This document shows positions 41,395 through 50,810 of a stretch of DNA of 64,000 nucleotides, piece after piece. Under the pieces are notes generated by a model. The model saw nothing but the letters and a program-made list of their open reading frames with translations. It ran no database searches and was not told where the DNA came from. Position numbers and translations under genes: made by a program. The first letter of the stretch is position 1; the number at the start of each line of letters is the position of its first letter. The DNA comes from Vibrio penaeicida (GTDB lineage: Bacteria > Pseudomonadota > Gammaproteobacteria > Enterobacterales > Vibrionaceae), in assembly GCF_030689305.1 (NCBI RefSeq), contig NZ_JAUYVM010000006.1:186001-250000 (forward strand), given 5' to 3'.

Positions 41395-42366
41395 ATGGAT
41401 TTTAAAGCTATCCAAGCGCTCACAGCCGATGATATGGCAAAAGTGAACGAAACCATCCTTGCTCAACTTAACTCTGATGTGAGTTTAATTAACCAACTAG
41501 GATTTTATATTGTAAGTGGTGGCGGTAAACGCATACGTCCGCTACTTGCTGTATTGTCTGCTCGCGCGTTGGGCTATGAAGGTAATAGCCATACCACCGC
41601 TGCAGCCTTTATTGAATTCATTCACACCGCCACTTTATTGCACGACGACGTCGTTGATGAGTCAGATATGCGTCGTGGCAAGGCCACTGCCAATGCAGCG
41701 TTTGGAAATGCAGCCAGTGTGCTTGTGGGAGACTTCATTTATACACGCTCTTTTCAGATGATGACCAAGCTTGGATCCATGGAGATCCTCGAATTAATGA
41801 GTGATGCGGTCAACATTATTGCTGAAGGAGAAGTACAGCAATTAATGAATTGCAATGACCCAGATACAACTGAAGAAAGCTATATGCAGGTCATCTATTC
41901 AAAAACAGCACGTTTGTTTGAAGCTGCAACTCAAATTGGAGCGATTTTGACTGACGCTTCTCCAGAAGTCGAAAAGGCAATGCAGAACTATGGAAAATAC
42001 TTAGGCACTGCATTCCAGCTCATTGACGACGTTATGGATTACACATCCGACGGCGAAGATATGGGTAAAAACGTCGGGGATGACCTTGCGGAAGGTAAAC
42101 CAACCTTGCCTCTTTTATATGCCATGAAAAACGGTACTGACGCGCAGAGAGCTATGATTCGTGAAGCTATTGAAGAATCGAATGGCATGGAGCGCTTTGA
42201 TGACATCATGCAAGCGATGCGTGATACGGCTTCTTTGGAATACACGTCGGCTCTTGCTCATAAAGAAGCAGACAAAGCCATTGCAGAGCTCAACGTACTA
42301 CCAGAGTCAGAATATAAGCAAGCGCTCGTTACCTTGGCTCATATGGCGGTTAAGCGCAGTAAGTAG
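41395..42366 (+). CDS. ispB: Octaprenyl diphosphate synthase
   Basis: 323 residues (E. coli IspB 323). It builds the side chain of ubiquinone and menaquinone. The two aspartate-rich motifs are LLHDDVVDESDMRRG (first) and QLIDDVMDYTSD (second), both complete. It is divergent from rplU, as in many gammaproteobacteria. Chain length cannot be fixed from sequence alone, but C8 is likely. Confidence 0.96.
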   Translation: MDFKAIQALTADDMAKVNETILAQLNSDVSLINQLGFYIVSGGGKRIRPLLAVLSARALGYEGNSHTTAAAFIEFIHTATLLHDDVVDESDMRRGKATANAAFGNAASVLVGDFIYTRSFQMMTKLGSMEILELMSDAVNIIAEGEVQQLMNCNDPDTTEESYMQVIYSKTARLFEAATQIGAILTDASPEVEKAMQNYGKYLGTAFQLIDDVMDYTSDGEDMGKNVGDDLAEGKPTLPLLYAMKNGTDAQRAMIREAIEESNGMERFDDIMQAMRDTASLEYTSALAHKEADKAIAELNVLPESEYKQALVTLAHMAVKRSK

Positions 42367-42512
42367 CTGAAGGTTTAACTATAAATAGAGGGAGTCATTT
42401 TCTTCCTCTACTTATCTACTTCTTCTATATATGTAGCCTCTCTATATGAGGCTAACTATGCTCTGCACCTCTAGCTTGTCGTTGATAAGCAAAAAAAGGG
42501 TTAACAAGATCA

Positions 42513-42540
42513 AAAAAACCGACCACACGGTCGGTTTTTT
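42513..42540. terminator. Bidirectional terminator between ispB and mdh
   Basis: A 12-bp perfect stem AAAAAACCGACC / GGTCGGTTTTTT with a 4-base loop, between two convergent genes. Confidence 0.92.
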
Positions 42541-42561
42541 ATTTTTCGATATTGGGAGAAC

Positions 42562-43497
42562 TTACTTAGCGAAGTCCACACCGATGCTGATATCGCCTTT
42601 AAGCGTATCTAGCATGCCATCAAGTGCAGCTTGCTCGTAAGCGCTGATTTCGCCGTAGCTCAAGACTTCTTCTACGCCGTTCTTACCCAATTTAATTGGT
42701 TGTGCGAAGTATTCTGCGTGCTCACTGCCACCGTCAACATATGCGCACTCAACTACGCCTTCTTCACCTTGAAGCGCTTTCACAAGTGATAGACCAAATC
42801 GACATGCTGCTTGTCCCATAGACAAGGTTGCGCTACCGCCGCCAGCTTTCGCTTCAACAACTTCAGTACCTGCATTTTGAATGCGTTTTGTGAGAGCATC
42901 GATTTCTTCATCGGTAAACTCTACACCTTCAACTTGTGAAAGAAGAGGAAGAATAGTCACACCAGAGTGACCACCGATAACAGGTACACGAACATCGCCT
43001 GGATCTTTGTCTTTTAATTCAGCAACGAAAGTTTCAGAACGGATCACATCCAATGTGGTCACACCAAACAGTCTGCGCTTGTCATAAACGCCTGCTTTCT
43101 TAAGAACTTCAGCAGCGATTGGTACAGTAGTATTTACAGGGTTTGTAATGATACCAACACAGGCTGTAGGGCAAACTACGGCAATCTTTTCAGCTAGTGA
43201 TTTAACAATACCAGCGTTGACGTTAAACAGATCGGCACGATCCATACCCGGCTTACGTGCAACACCTGCAGAAATCAGCACAACATCTGCACCTTCTAAT
43301 GCTGGAGTCGGGTCTTCGCCTGCATAACCTTTAATTGAAACCGGAGTTGGGATGTGGCTCAAATCTGCCGCTACACCCGGAGTAACAGGTGCGATGTCGT
43401 AAAGAGCAAGATCAGATCCAGCTGGTAGACGGTTCTTTAGTAGAAGTGCGAGTGCTTGGCCAATGCCTCCTGCGGCACCAATTACGGCTACTTTCAT
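42562..43497 (-). CDS. mdh: Malate dehydrogenase
   Basis: 311 residues from ATG 43497, preceded by [22 protein letters not shown] is the NAD-binding loop, [12 protein letters not shown] carries substrate-binding arginines, and [12 protein letters not shown] carries the catalytic histidine. It interconverts malate and oxaloacetate in the TCA cycle. The next gene upstream on the opposite strand is argR, the order found in vibrios and enterics. Confidence 0.98.
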   Translation of the reverse strand: MKVAVIGAAGGIGQALALLLKNRLPAGSDLALYDIAPVTPGVAADLSHIPTPVSIKGYAGEDPTPALEGADVVLISAGVARKPGMDRADLFNVNAGIVKSLAEKIAVVCPTACVGIITNPVNTTVPIAAEVLKKAGVYDKRRLFGVTTLDVIRSETFVAELKDKDPGDVRVPVIGGHSGVTILPLLSQVEGVEFTDEEIDALTKRIQNAGTEVVEAKAGGGSATLSMGQAACRFGLSLVKALQGEEGVVECAYVDGGSEHAEYFAQPIKLGKNGVEEVLSYGEISAYEQAALDGMLDTLKGDISIGVDFAK

Positions 43498-43894
43498 GGT
43501 TATTCTCCTTGGGTAATTTAGCAATACTTCACGTTAAGGTATGAAACCTTTGTAAGTTGGTTTTTCTAACCTAAATTGTAGATAAGAAACTATAGTAACT
43601 ACGTTCTTATTACAATTAATTAACGACATCTTTGCGACTTCGCGCAAATCGACCTTTTCGTGCTACAAAATGAAGCAAGAGAATGCTCTTAAAACCCAGA
43701 GCATACAACAAGTTTGATTAAAATATTTGTGGCATAAATCTCACCTAAAAGCACCGGGATTTAGAACTTTTCACCTAAGAGTAAAAGAATGAGTACAAGT
43801 GACTTTAGTAGCAGAAATTGGGCAGAAGTTGGTGAAGGTGCATTATCTATGCAAAAATAACAAAAATAGTTTTAACTATATGAAATTGAGAATC
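43498..43894. promoter_or_regulatory. Divergent mdh-argR regulatory region
   Basis: 397 bp without a credible gene. The AT-rich centre must contain both promoters. TGCATTATCTATGCA at 43839-43853 looks like an ARG box, but its half-sites are 5 rather than 4 bases apart, so I do not count it as one. No other site is clear. Confidence 0.35.
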
Positions 43895-44365
43895 ATGCGA
43901 AATACAGAAAAACAAGACAACCTTGTACGTGCTTTTAAAGCACTATTAAAAGAAGAACGCTTTGGTTCACAGGGGGAAATCGTCGATGCTCTGAGAGCTG
44001 AAGGTTTTGACAATATAAACCAGTCCAAAGTATCTCGAATGCTAACCAAGTTTGGCGCTGTTCGTACAAGAAACGCTAAAATGGAGATGGTGTACTGTCT
44101 TCCTGCAGAACTTGGAGTCCCTACCGTATCAAGTTCTCTACGAGAGCTAGTGTTGGACATAGACCACAACAACGCACTGGTTGTCATCCATACCGGTCCT
44201 GGAGCCGCACAGCTTATCGCTAGGTTGTTAGATTCCCTAGGAAAATCAGAAGGCATATTAGGTGTTGTCGCTGGTGATGACACTATCTTTATTACACCGA
44301 CGCTCCCCGTTCCTACCAAGGAACTGTATGACTCCGTTTGTGATTTATTTGATTACCATGGCTAA
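43895..44365 (+). CDS. argR: Arginine repressor
   Basis: 156 residues from ATG 43895 (E. coli 156). A longer frame from 43799 has no homology to the family. The N-terminal winged helix (about 1-75) contains [15 protein letters not shown] and [12 protein letters not shown]. The C-terminal hexamerisation and arginine-binding domain (about 85-156) contains [16 protein letters not shown] and GDDTIFITP. It represses arginine synthesis genes when arginine is plentiful. Confidence 0.97.
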   Translation: MRNTEKQDNLVRAFKALLKEERFGSQGEIVDALRAEGFDNINQSKVSRMLTKFGAVRTRNAKMEMVYCLPAELGVPTVSSSLRELVLDIDHNNALVVIHTGPGAAQLIARLLDSLGKSEGILGVVAGDDTIFITPTLPVPTKELYDSVCDLFDYHG

Positions 44366-44407
44366 TTAACGCCAGTGCAAATGATAAATAGCTCATTTCA
44401 CTACTAT

Positions 44408-44423
44408 TGTGATCGATCGCACA
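44408..44423 (+). promoter_or_regulatory. Probable CRP site upstream of the TAXI transporter
   Basis: TGTGATCGATCGCACA matches the CRP consensus TGTGA-N6-TCACA at nine of ten positions. It lies 258 bases before the binding-protein start, 43 bases after argR. It may activate the TRAP transporter under carbon limitation. Confidence 0.65.
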
Positions 44424-44461
44424 TTTAAGGTAATCTGCGACTAAACTAATCACAAACATCT

Positions 44462-44493
44462 AACCCCATGAAAAACAAAGACTTTATGGGGTT
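44462..44493 (+). terminator. Hairpin after argR
   Basis: AACCCCAT pairs with ATGGGGTT around a 16-base loop. No T-run follows, so termination is uncertain. If the CRP site acts as a promoter element, this hairpin would lie in the 5' leader of the transporter mRNA. Confidence 0.4.
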
Positions 44494-44681
44494 GGGCATT
44501 TCCCTTATTCCTTTTCAACTCTAGACTTATCATCTATAGAAATTAACATTCTTGTAATTTCCAACCAGATTTTTGCTATTATTCAGCCACTTTTTCATCT
44601 AATGGACTGAAAAAGATGCCGTTTCCAATAGGAAGCTATTCCACATTCGTGGCGAATAATGAAAATAAGGAAGGGAAATTC

Positions 44682-45650
44682 ATGGCATTTAAACACCTTG
44701 TAAAAATCAGTGCGATTGCTGCAGCAGTAGCTGGCGCTGGTTCTGTTCATGCTCAAGAATTCATCACTATTGGCACAGGCTCTGTAACTGGCGTTTATTA
44801 CCCAACTGGTGGTGCAATTTGTAAGCTTGTGAACAAGGGCCGCAAAGAACACAACATTCGTTGTTCAGTTGAATCTACTGGTGGTTCTATTTACAACGTA
44901 AATACCATCCGTGCTGGTGAACTGGACTTTGGCGTTGTTCAATCTGACTGGCAGTACCATGGCTACAACGGTACAAGCAAATTCTCAGAGCAAGGTCCGT
45001 ACAAAAAACTACGTGCTATGTTCTCTTTGCACACTGAACCATTCAACATTATTGCTCGTGCAGACGCAGGTATCGATAACGTTGCAGACCTTAAAGGTAA
45101 GCGCGTAAACATCGGTAACCCTGGTTCTGGTGATCGCGCAACAATGGGTGTTGTTATGGATGCATTTGGCTGGACAAACGACAGCTTCAAGCTAGCATCT
45201 GAACTAAAAGGTTCTGAGCGTTCTCAGGCACTTTGTGATAACAAGATCGATGCGTTCATCTACATGGTTGGTCACCCAAATGGATCAATCAAAGAAGCCA
45301 CAACCTCGTGTGATGCAAAACTAGTTTCTGCAACGGGTAGCAACATCGATGAAATCGTTGCTGGCAACCCTTACTACGCATACAGCAACGTACCTGCAGG
45401 TATGTACCGTGGTACAGAATCTGACGTTAAGAGTTTTGGTGTTGCTGCAACTATGGTAACGACATCAGACGTATCTGATGACGTAGCTTACAACGTAGCA
45501 AAAGCAGTATTCGAAAACTTCAATACGTTTAAGCGCTTGCACCCTGCATTCGCTAACCTGAAGAAAGAAGACATGGTTAAAGCAGGTCTTTCTATCCCTC
45601 TTCACCCAGGTGCTGCGAAGTACTACAGAGAAGTGGGTCTACTAAAATAA
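44682..45650 (+). CDS. TAXI-family TRAP transporter solute-binding protein
   Basis: 322 residues from ATG 44682, with a strong GGAAGGGAAA site. A signal peptide is cleaved near VHA-QEF (about residue 23). FITIGTGSVTGVYYPTGGAICK is the TAXI (DUF3801-type SmoM/ImpA relative) signature. NIGNPGSGDRATMGVVMDAFG is a second conserved ligand-binding segment. It captures a carboxylate, such as glutamate or 2-oxoglutarate in known members, for the fused permease encoded next. A terminator-like hairpin between the two genes would keep the binding protein in excess. Confidence 0.93.
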   Translation: MAFKHLVKISAIAAAVAGAGSVHAQEFITIGTGSVTGVYYPTGGAICKLVNKGRKEHNIRCSVESTGGSIYNVNTIRAGELDFGVVQSDWQYHGYNGTSKFSEQGPYKKLRAMFSLHTEPFNIIARADAGIDNVADLKGKRVNIGNPGSGDRATMGVVMDAFGWTNDSFKLASELKGSERSQALCDNKIDAFIYMVGHPNGSIKEATTSCDAKLVSATGSNIDEIVAGNPYYAYSNVPAGMYRGTESDVKSFGVAATMVTTSDVSDDVAYNVAKAVFENFNTFKRLHPAFANLKKEDMVKAGLSIPLHPGAAKYYREVGLLK

Positions 45651-45673
45651 ACTCAGTAGAAATACTTTGACAA

Positions 45674-45699
45674 AAAAGGAGGCGCTCACGCCTCCTTTT
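45674..45699 (+). terminator. Partial terminator after the TAXI binding-protein gene
   Basis: An 11-bp perfect stem AAAAGGAGGCG / CGCCTCCTTTT with a 4-base loop. As the permease is downstream on the same strand, it probably attenuates rather than fully ends transcription. Confidence 0.85.
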
Positions 45700-45782
45700 A
45701 TTGGCATATCAAACAATCGTTATTCCTGTTTATGCCAACTTCAATTTGACAGACATACTGTTTCAAAACACAAGTCATTGTC

Positions 45783-45812
45783 TTCATCAGTCTCAATAGC
45801 TAGACTGATGAA
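45783..45812 (+). repeat. Hairpin upstream of the TRAP permease
   Basis: TTCATCAGTCT pairs perfectly with AGACTGATGAA around an 8-base loop, with no T-run. Its role is unclear: mRNA stability or an operator are possible. Confidence 0.55.
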
Positions 45813-45912
45813 ACTTGTTAACATTTTGTTAAGAATTTTTCGTTACATTAATTGAACGACCTGCTGCTGGACTTGCAGCATATAACACCAAAATATAATA
45901 AGGATAACGTAC

Positions 45913-48492
45913 ATGACGCAGACAACAACACCGTCTCAAGATGTGCAAGATATGGTGGCACAAGCCGATACTGGAGCGCGAAGCCCTGCTGGAATTCCAG
46001 GTCGGATTTTATGGTTTGTCCCTCTTTGTTGGTCTCTTTTCCAACTGTGGTACGCATCACCCCTGCCATTTATTTTCAATTTTGGCGTTCTGAATGACAC
46101 AGAAGCCCGAGCAATCCATTTAACGTTTGCAGTATTTCTAGCCTTTACTGCATACCCAGCTCTAAAAACATCGCCTCGCGATCATATCCCATTAGTGGAT
46201 TGGGCGATGGCGTTAGCCGGCAGTTTTGCCGCCGCTTATATATACCTATTTTATACTGAGCTCGCAGGTCGTTCTGGCGCGCCAACCACATTTGATATCG
46301 TTGCTGCAGTAACGGGTATGGTTCTGCTACTAGAAGCAACTCGTCGAGCACTTGGTCCACCGCTAATGGTGGTTGCTGCAGTATTCCTAACATACACCTT
46401 CGCTGGCCCTTATATGCCAGATGTAATTGCACACAAGGGTGCGAGCCTGAATAAGGCGATGTCTCACTTATGGCTAACCACAGAAGGTGTGTTTGGTGTG
46501 GCTCTAGGGGTTTCAACCTCTTTCGTTTTCTTGTTCGTACTATTTGGTGCCATGCTTGAACGCGCTGGTGCAGGTGCATACTTCATCAAAGTTGCCTTTT
46601 CGCTGCTTGGACACATGCGTGGAGGGCCGGCAAAAGCCGCTGTTGTTGCATCTGGATTGTCCGGTCTTGTTTCTGGTTCCTCGATTGCCAACGTGGTAAC
46701 AACGGGGACATTCACCATCCCGCTAATGAAGCGTGTCGGATTCCCAGGAACGAAAGCGGGTGCGGTAGAAGTTGCAGCTTCAACCAATGGTCAGCTAACA
46801 CCGCCAATTATGGGTGCTGCGGCATTCTTGATGGTGGAATATGTGGGCATTTCCTACGTTGAGGTTATCAAAGCCGCACTGCTTCCTGCTCTTATTTCTT
46901 ATATTGCTTTGATTTACATCGTTCACTTAGAAGCATGTAAAGCTGGTATGACAGGGCTTCCGCGCCGCCGTGTTCCAACACTCGTGCAGAGCCTATTATC
47001 TTTCACTGGTACCATCCTAGGTTTGTGTGTGATCAGTGCCTTGGTTTACTACGGCGTAGGTTGGACGAAAGATGTCTTCGGTGATGCAGCCACCCCGATC
47101 GTGACGGTTGCTCTGCTTATCGCTTACTTAGCGCTAATTCGTATTTCAGCGAAGCACTCTAAAGAAGGCGCTATATCCATCGATTCGGAATTAACTGAAG
47201 TACCTGAACCGGGTCCTACCATTAAGTCTGGTTTACACTTCTTATTGCCAATCGTTGTTTTGGTTTGGTGTTTAACCGTGGAACGTTTCTCTCCAGGTCT
47301 TTCTGCATTCTGGGCAACCGTATTCATGATTTTCATCTTGATTACTCAACGTCCACTCATGGCTATCCTGTCTAAATCAGGCAACGTTAATGAGCAAGTG
47401 AAAGAAGGGTTTGTAGACTTAGCTGAAGCGCTGGTTTCTGGTGCTCGAAACATGATTGGTATTGGTGTTGCGACTGCTGCTGCGGGTACGGTTGTGGGCG
47501 TTGTGACGCTGACAGGTATCGGCTTAGTGATGACCGACTTTGTTGAGTTCATCTCTGGCGGAAGTATCATCTTGATGTTGCTATTCACAGCCATCATCAG
47601 TTTGATTCTCGGTATGGGCTTACCTACAACAGCAAACTACATCGTCGTATCAACACTAATGGCACCGGTTATTGTTACCTTGGGCGCAGCTCACGGGTTA
47701 ATCATTCCACTGATTGCGGTTCACCTATTTGTGTTCTACTTCGGCATACTTGCGGATGATACGCCTCCAGTTGGTCTCGCGGCTTTTGCCGCTGCGGCGA
47801 TTGCAAAATCCGACCCAATTAAAACGGGTATTCAAGGTTTCACCTACGATATCCGAACCGCCATATTGCCGTTCATGTTCATCTTTAACACTCAGTTGCT
47901 GATGATGGGCATTGATTCATGGTGGCACCTATTCTTAACCGTTATCTCTTCGATCATTGCGATGCTGATATTCTCTGCCGCGACTCAAGGTTGGTGGTTT
48001 ACGAGAAACAAATGGTGGGAAACGGTGCTTCTACTTGTACTGACGTTCTCTTTCTTCCGACCTGGATTTTGGTGGGACATGCTTTACCCAGCAAAAGACT
48101 ATTATGAAGGTCACGAGATCACTCAAGTGGCTGAAGGTCTGAATGTTGGTCAAACGTTAGAACTGCGTGTTGGCGGCGAAGATATTGATGGTGATTACAG
48201 CGAAAAGACTGTTCGTTTACCATTTGAAGATTCAGCCGTAACCGGTGAAGAACGTGTGGCATCAATGGGGTTAATGCTCAATGAAGTTGAAGGTCGTATG
48301 ATCGTTGATATGGTTGAGTTTGGTAGCCCAGCAGAGGCATCTGGCGTCGATTTCGATTGGGAAATCAAATCGGTTGTCTTGGAAGCAGATAGACCGATGA
48401 AAGAGTGGGTATTTGTTCCTGCTCTGATGATCTTGTTTGCTATGGCTTGGAACCAAAGGCGTCGAGCGAACAAAGACGCCATTCCAGCTTAA
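45913..48492 (+). CDS. Fused 4TM/12TM TRAP transporter permease
   Basis: 859 residues. The first part (about 30-170) is the small DctQ-like four-helix subunit and the rest (about 175-690) the large DctM-like subunit, fused as is normal for TAXI systems. VSGSSIANVVTTGTFTIPLM and ILGMGLPTTANYIVVS are the two inverted-repeat hairpin loops of the transport site. A soluble C-terminal region (about 735-840) with LELRVGGEDIDGDYSEKTV, bounded by a last helix, resembles the DUF3394 extension. It is a sodium-driven importer working with the binding protein upstream. AAGGAT precedes the start. Confidence 0.94.
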   Translation: MTQTTTPSQDVQDMVAQADTGARSPAGIPGRILWFVPLCWSLFQLWYASPLPFIFNFGVLNDTEARAIHLTFAVFLAFTAYPALKTSPRDHIPLVDWAMALAGSFAAAYIYLFYTELAGRSGAPTTFDIVAAVTGMVLLLEATRRALGPPLMVVAAVFLTYTFAGPYMPDVIAHKGASLNKAMSHLWLTTEGVFGVALGVSTSFVFLFVLFGAMLERAGAGAYFIKVAFSLLGHMRGGPAKAAVVASGLSGLVSGSSIANVVTTGTFTIPLMKRVGFPGTKAGAVEVAASTNGQLTPPIMGAAAFLMVEYVGISYVEVIKAALLPALISYIALIYIVHLEACKAGMTGLPRRRVPTLVQSLLSFTGTILGLCVISALVYYGVGWTKDVFGDAATPIVTVALLIAYLALIRISAKHSKEGAISIDSELTEVPEPGPTIKSGLHFLLPIVVLVWCLTVERFSPGLSAFWATVFMIFILITQRPLMAILSKSGNVNEQVKEGFVDLAEALVSGARNMIGIGVATAAAGTVVGVVTLTGIGLVMTDFVEFISGGSIILMLLFTAIISLILGMGLPTTANYIVVSTLMAPVIVTLGAAHGLIIPLIAVHLFVFYFGILADDTPPVGLAAFAAAAIAKSDPIKTGIQGFTYDIRTAILPFMFIFNTQLLMMGIDSWWHLFLTVISSIIAMLIFSAATQGWWFTRNKWWETVLLLVLTFSFFRPGFWWDMLYPAKDYYEGHEITQVAEGLNVGQTLELRVGGEDIDGDYSEKTVRLPFEDSAVTGEERVASMGLMLNEVEGRMIVDMVEFGSPAEASGVDFDWEIKSVVLEADRPMKEWVFVPALMILFAMAWNQRRRANKDAIPA

Positions 48493-48506
48493 CGTATTCT
48501 AAAATC

Positions 48507-48530
48507 GACAGCGTTGAGTTCAACGCTGTC
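48507..48530 (+). terminator. Intercistronic hairpin between TRAP permease and uspA-like gene
   Basis: GACAGCGTTGA pairs perfectly with TCAACGCTGTC around two bases, in the 54-base gap. Only TT follows, so it may limit rather than stop expression of the downstream gene. Confidence 0.55.
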
Positions 48531-48546
48531 TTAAAAGAGATAAGCT

Positions 48547-48987
48547 ATGTATAAAAATATTTTGGTTCCCGTCGACCTGAACGACGAAGGCTTTGCAGAT
48601 AAAGCAATAGAGCTCGCAGTATGGCACGCGAAGAATTCGCAAGCCAAAGTACACTTGCTGACGGTATTGCCTGGGATTCACAACTCTATGGTCGCGACTT
48701 ACTTTCCGAAAGATGCCGCTAGCCAAATGAAAAAAGACGTGAAAGCTCAGCTGCAAGAAGTGGCAGATAACAGCTTAACCAGTGCCAACATCGATAACGA
48801 AGCGCACGTTGCAGAAGGCAAGCCTTACGCAGCTATTTTGAAACACGCGGATTCTTTGAATGCAGACTTGATCATTATGCCAAGCCACAAGCGTTCAAAG
48901 CTTAACAAAGCCGTTCTGGGATCTGTTGCTGCGAAAGTAGTACAAAGCGCTAAAATTAGCGTTCTCGTGGTAAAGCCTCAGGGTTAA
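48547..48987 (+). CDS. UspA-family protein linked to the TRAP transporter
   Basis: 146 residues. MYKNILVPVDLNDEGFADKAI begins the alpha/beta fold of universal stress proteins. The usual ATP loop (G-x2-G-x9-G-S/T) reads PSHKRSKLNKAVLGS here, so the first two glycines are replaced by Pro and Lys and canonical ATP binding is doubtful. UspA-like proteins encoded beside TRAP permeases (TeaD of Halomonas is the studied case) tune transport. It lies 54 bases after the permease, so a regulatory role is the best inference. Confidence 0.88.
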   Translation: MYKNILVPVDLNDEGFADKAIELAVWHAKNSQAKVHLLTVLPGIHNSMVATYFPKDAASQMKKDVKAQLQEVADNSLTSANIDNEAHVAEGKPYAAILKHADSLNADLIIMPSHKRSKLNKAVLGSVAAKVVQSAKISVLVVKPQG

Positions 48988-49066
48988 TGCATTGATGCGT
49001 TAGAGGCAGAAAGTAATAAAGCAGCGAGTAAAAGCTTAAATTGAAGCACGTTTCGACGTGCTTTTC

Positions 49067-50020
49067 TTATGCCACTCGATTATTCAAATTACCCGCCACA
49101 TACGACTCGATATTTTCTATCAAAATCTCACACAGGCGAGTAATGGCGCTATCGCTTCCCCACGCAACATGAGGCGTTAGCAACAAGTTGGGAAGATGCA
49201 TATTCGCAATCAACAGGTTGGATTCGTCGGCTGGCTCTTCGGTAAATACATCCATTCCAGCTCCCGAAATTTGCTGGGACTTTAAGGCGTCAATAAGGGC
49301 GGATTCATCCACCAGCCCGCCACGACCAGCATTAATCAAAATGGCATTAGGTTTCATAGCTGTTAGCTCAGAGTGACTGATAAGATTGGTTGTTTCCTTA
49401 GATAATGGGCAATGAAGGGAAACCACATCAGCTACCCCCAGTGCTTTATCAAAGGGGACATACCCTTCACGACAAACCGTTGCCCCTTTACGCTCGGAGT
49501 AGATCACCTGCATGCCAATGGCTTGTCCGAGTGCGCCTGTAGCTTTACCCAATGCACCAGACCCAACGATAGCAAGCGTTGAACCTGCAACATCACCAAT
49601 AGGATGAGTAAAGAAGCAGAATTGCTTTTTCTTTTGCCACTCCCCATTTGCAATATCTTGATGGTAACCCATTAAATTTCGACGAAGCGCAAACAACATC
49701 GCTATAACGTGTTCGGGTACAGATTGAGTTGCATATCCTTGAATGTTACAGACAGAAATCCCATTCTCAGCACAATATCTTAAATCGACGTTATTGGTAC
49801 CTGTGGCGGCAATCGCAATCAGCTTGAGTTTGGATGCCTGTGCCAACACTTCCTCATTCAAAATGGCTTTGTTGGAAATCACAATATCTGCGTCTTTGAT
49901 TCGCTCTGTGGTTTGGGAAGGCGTGCTAAGTGGGTATTCTTCCCACTGATGCTCAAAAGTAGGCTCTGGAACAGGAATTTGGGCAGGAATGGTGTCTCTG
50001 TCTAGAAAGACAATTTTCAT
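49067..50020 (-). CDS. D-2-hydroxyacid dehydrogenase (NAD)
   Basis: 317 residues from ATG 50020, with AAAGGAG upstream. The catalytic domain halves flank a Rossmann domain (about 100-285) with VGSGALGKATGAL as the nucleotide loop. INAGRGGLVDE holds the catalytic Arg region, VFTEEP the Glu and LLLTPHVAWGS the His. The set resembles hydroxypyruvate/glycerate dehydrogenase. The gene follows rluA by 24 bases on the same strand. Substrate remains uncertain within the family. Confidence 0.9.
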   Translation of the reverse strand: MKIVFLDRDTIPAQIPVPEPTFEHQWEEYPLSTPSQTTERIKDADIVISNKAILNEEVLAQASKLKLIAIAATGTNNVDLRYCAENGISVCNIQGYATQSVPEHVIAMLFALRRNLMGYHQDIANGEWQKKKQFCFFTHPIGDVAGSTLAIVGSGALGKATGALGQAIGMQVIYSERKGATVCREGYVPFDKALGVADVVSLHCPLSKETTNLISHSELTAMKPNAILINAGRGGLVDESALIDALKSQQISGAGMDVFTEEPADESNLLIANMHLPNLLLTPHVAWGSDSAITRLCEILIENIESYVAGNLNNRVA

Positions 50021-50044
50021 TGAAGGCTCCTTTCCTGCCTTCAT

Positions 50045-50782
50045 TTAAGGTCTAGGCAGGGATTTATAATCAGGCAATATTTTATCAAGCTGAAATTGTT
50101 GCAAAATTTCCGCTTCAGCTTCGGGATAGAAATCACAAGGCACAAACATCGCCTGTAATTCTTGAGAGCTAGGATGATAAAAAGTCAGCTCTGTTGAGTG
50201 AAGTTCAAGCCGAGTGGAATGTGCCATTGCCTCTGGCGTGGCATAAAACTCATCCCCTACAATTGGGTAACCTAGCGCCTGCATGTGAACACGAAGCTGA
50301 TGAGAGCGCCCAGTTATCGGAATCAAGCGAACAACGGAAGTAAGCGCTTCCTTTTTCACGACTTGATATCGCGTTAAAGAGGGTTTGCCATGTTCATAAC
50401 ACACTTTTTGTCTTGGTCTATTTGGCCAGTCACAAATCAGCGGTAAATCCACCTCTCCTTCCTCAGATTCTGGGTGTCCCCAGACACGAGCGTAGTAAAT
50501 TTTATGTGTCAGACGATATTGAAATTGCTTCTTTAAGGAGCGCTCCGCTTCTTTGTGCTTGGCAAACAACATCAACCCTGACGTCGACATATCTAAGCGA
50601 TGAACTACCTCTAGGTCAGTATATTCTTCACGTAAGCGGCTCCACATACAGTCGGCATGCTCTGGTGCTCTTCCAGGCACCGACAACAACCCAGATGGCT
50701 TATTCGCAATCAGGATATCATCGTCTTCGTACGTAATGTCTGTCCAAGGAATGGTAGGAGGGGTGTATTCAAGCATCGCCAT
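50045..50782 (-). CDS. rluA: RluA-type pseudouridine synthase
   Basis: 245 residues, longer than the 219 of E. coli RluA. VVHRLDMSTSGLMLFAK (about 78-94) contains the catalytic aspartate, and LIPITGRSHQLRVHM is the other conserved segment. In E. coli RluA modifies 23S rRNA position 746 and tRNA position 32, and the gene is next to rapA. The same neighbour here supports the name. No strong ribosome-binding site precedes ATG 50782 (only GAAAGAAA), and the palindromic element ends 28 bases upstream. Confidence 0.9.
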   Translation of the reverse strand: MAMLEYTPPTIPWTDITYEDDDILIANKPSGLLSVPGRAPEHADCMWSRLREEYTDLEVVHRLDMSTSGLMLFAKHKEAERSLKKQFQYRLTHKIYYARVWGHPESEEGEVDLPLICDWPNRPRQKVCYEHGKPSLTRYQVVKKEALTSVVRLIPITGRSHQLRVHMQALGYPIVGDEFYATPEAMAHSTRLELHSTELTFYHPSSQELQAMFVPCDFYPEAEAEILQQFQLDKILPDYKSLPRP

Positions 50783-50810
50783 AAAATGTTTTTCTTTCGC
50801 GGAGATATTA

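Noticed and set aside
43839..43853. TGCATTATCTATGCA as an ARG box before argR
   Set aside because: The half-sites are separated by five bases rather than four and only one copy is present, while ArgR normally binds tandem boxes.
46145..46579. 144-codon frame antisense to the TRAP permease
   Set aside because: It is opposite a well-supported membrane protein and its residues (Gln, His, Leu, Arg-rich) show no family; a coding shadow.
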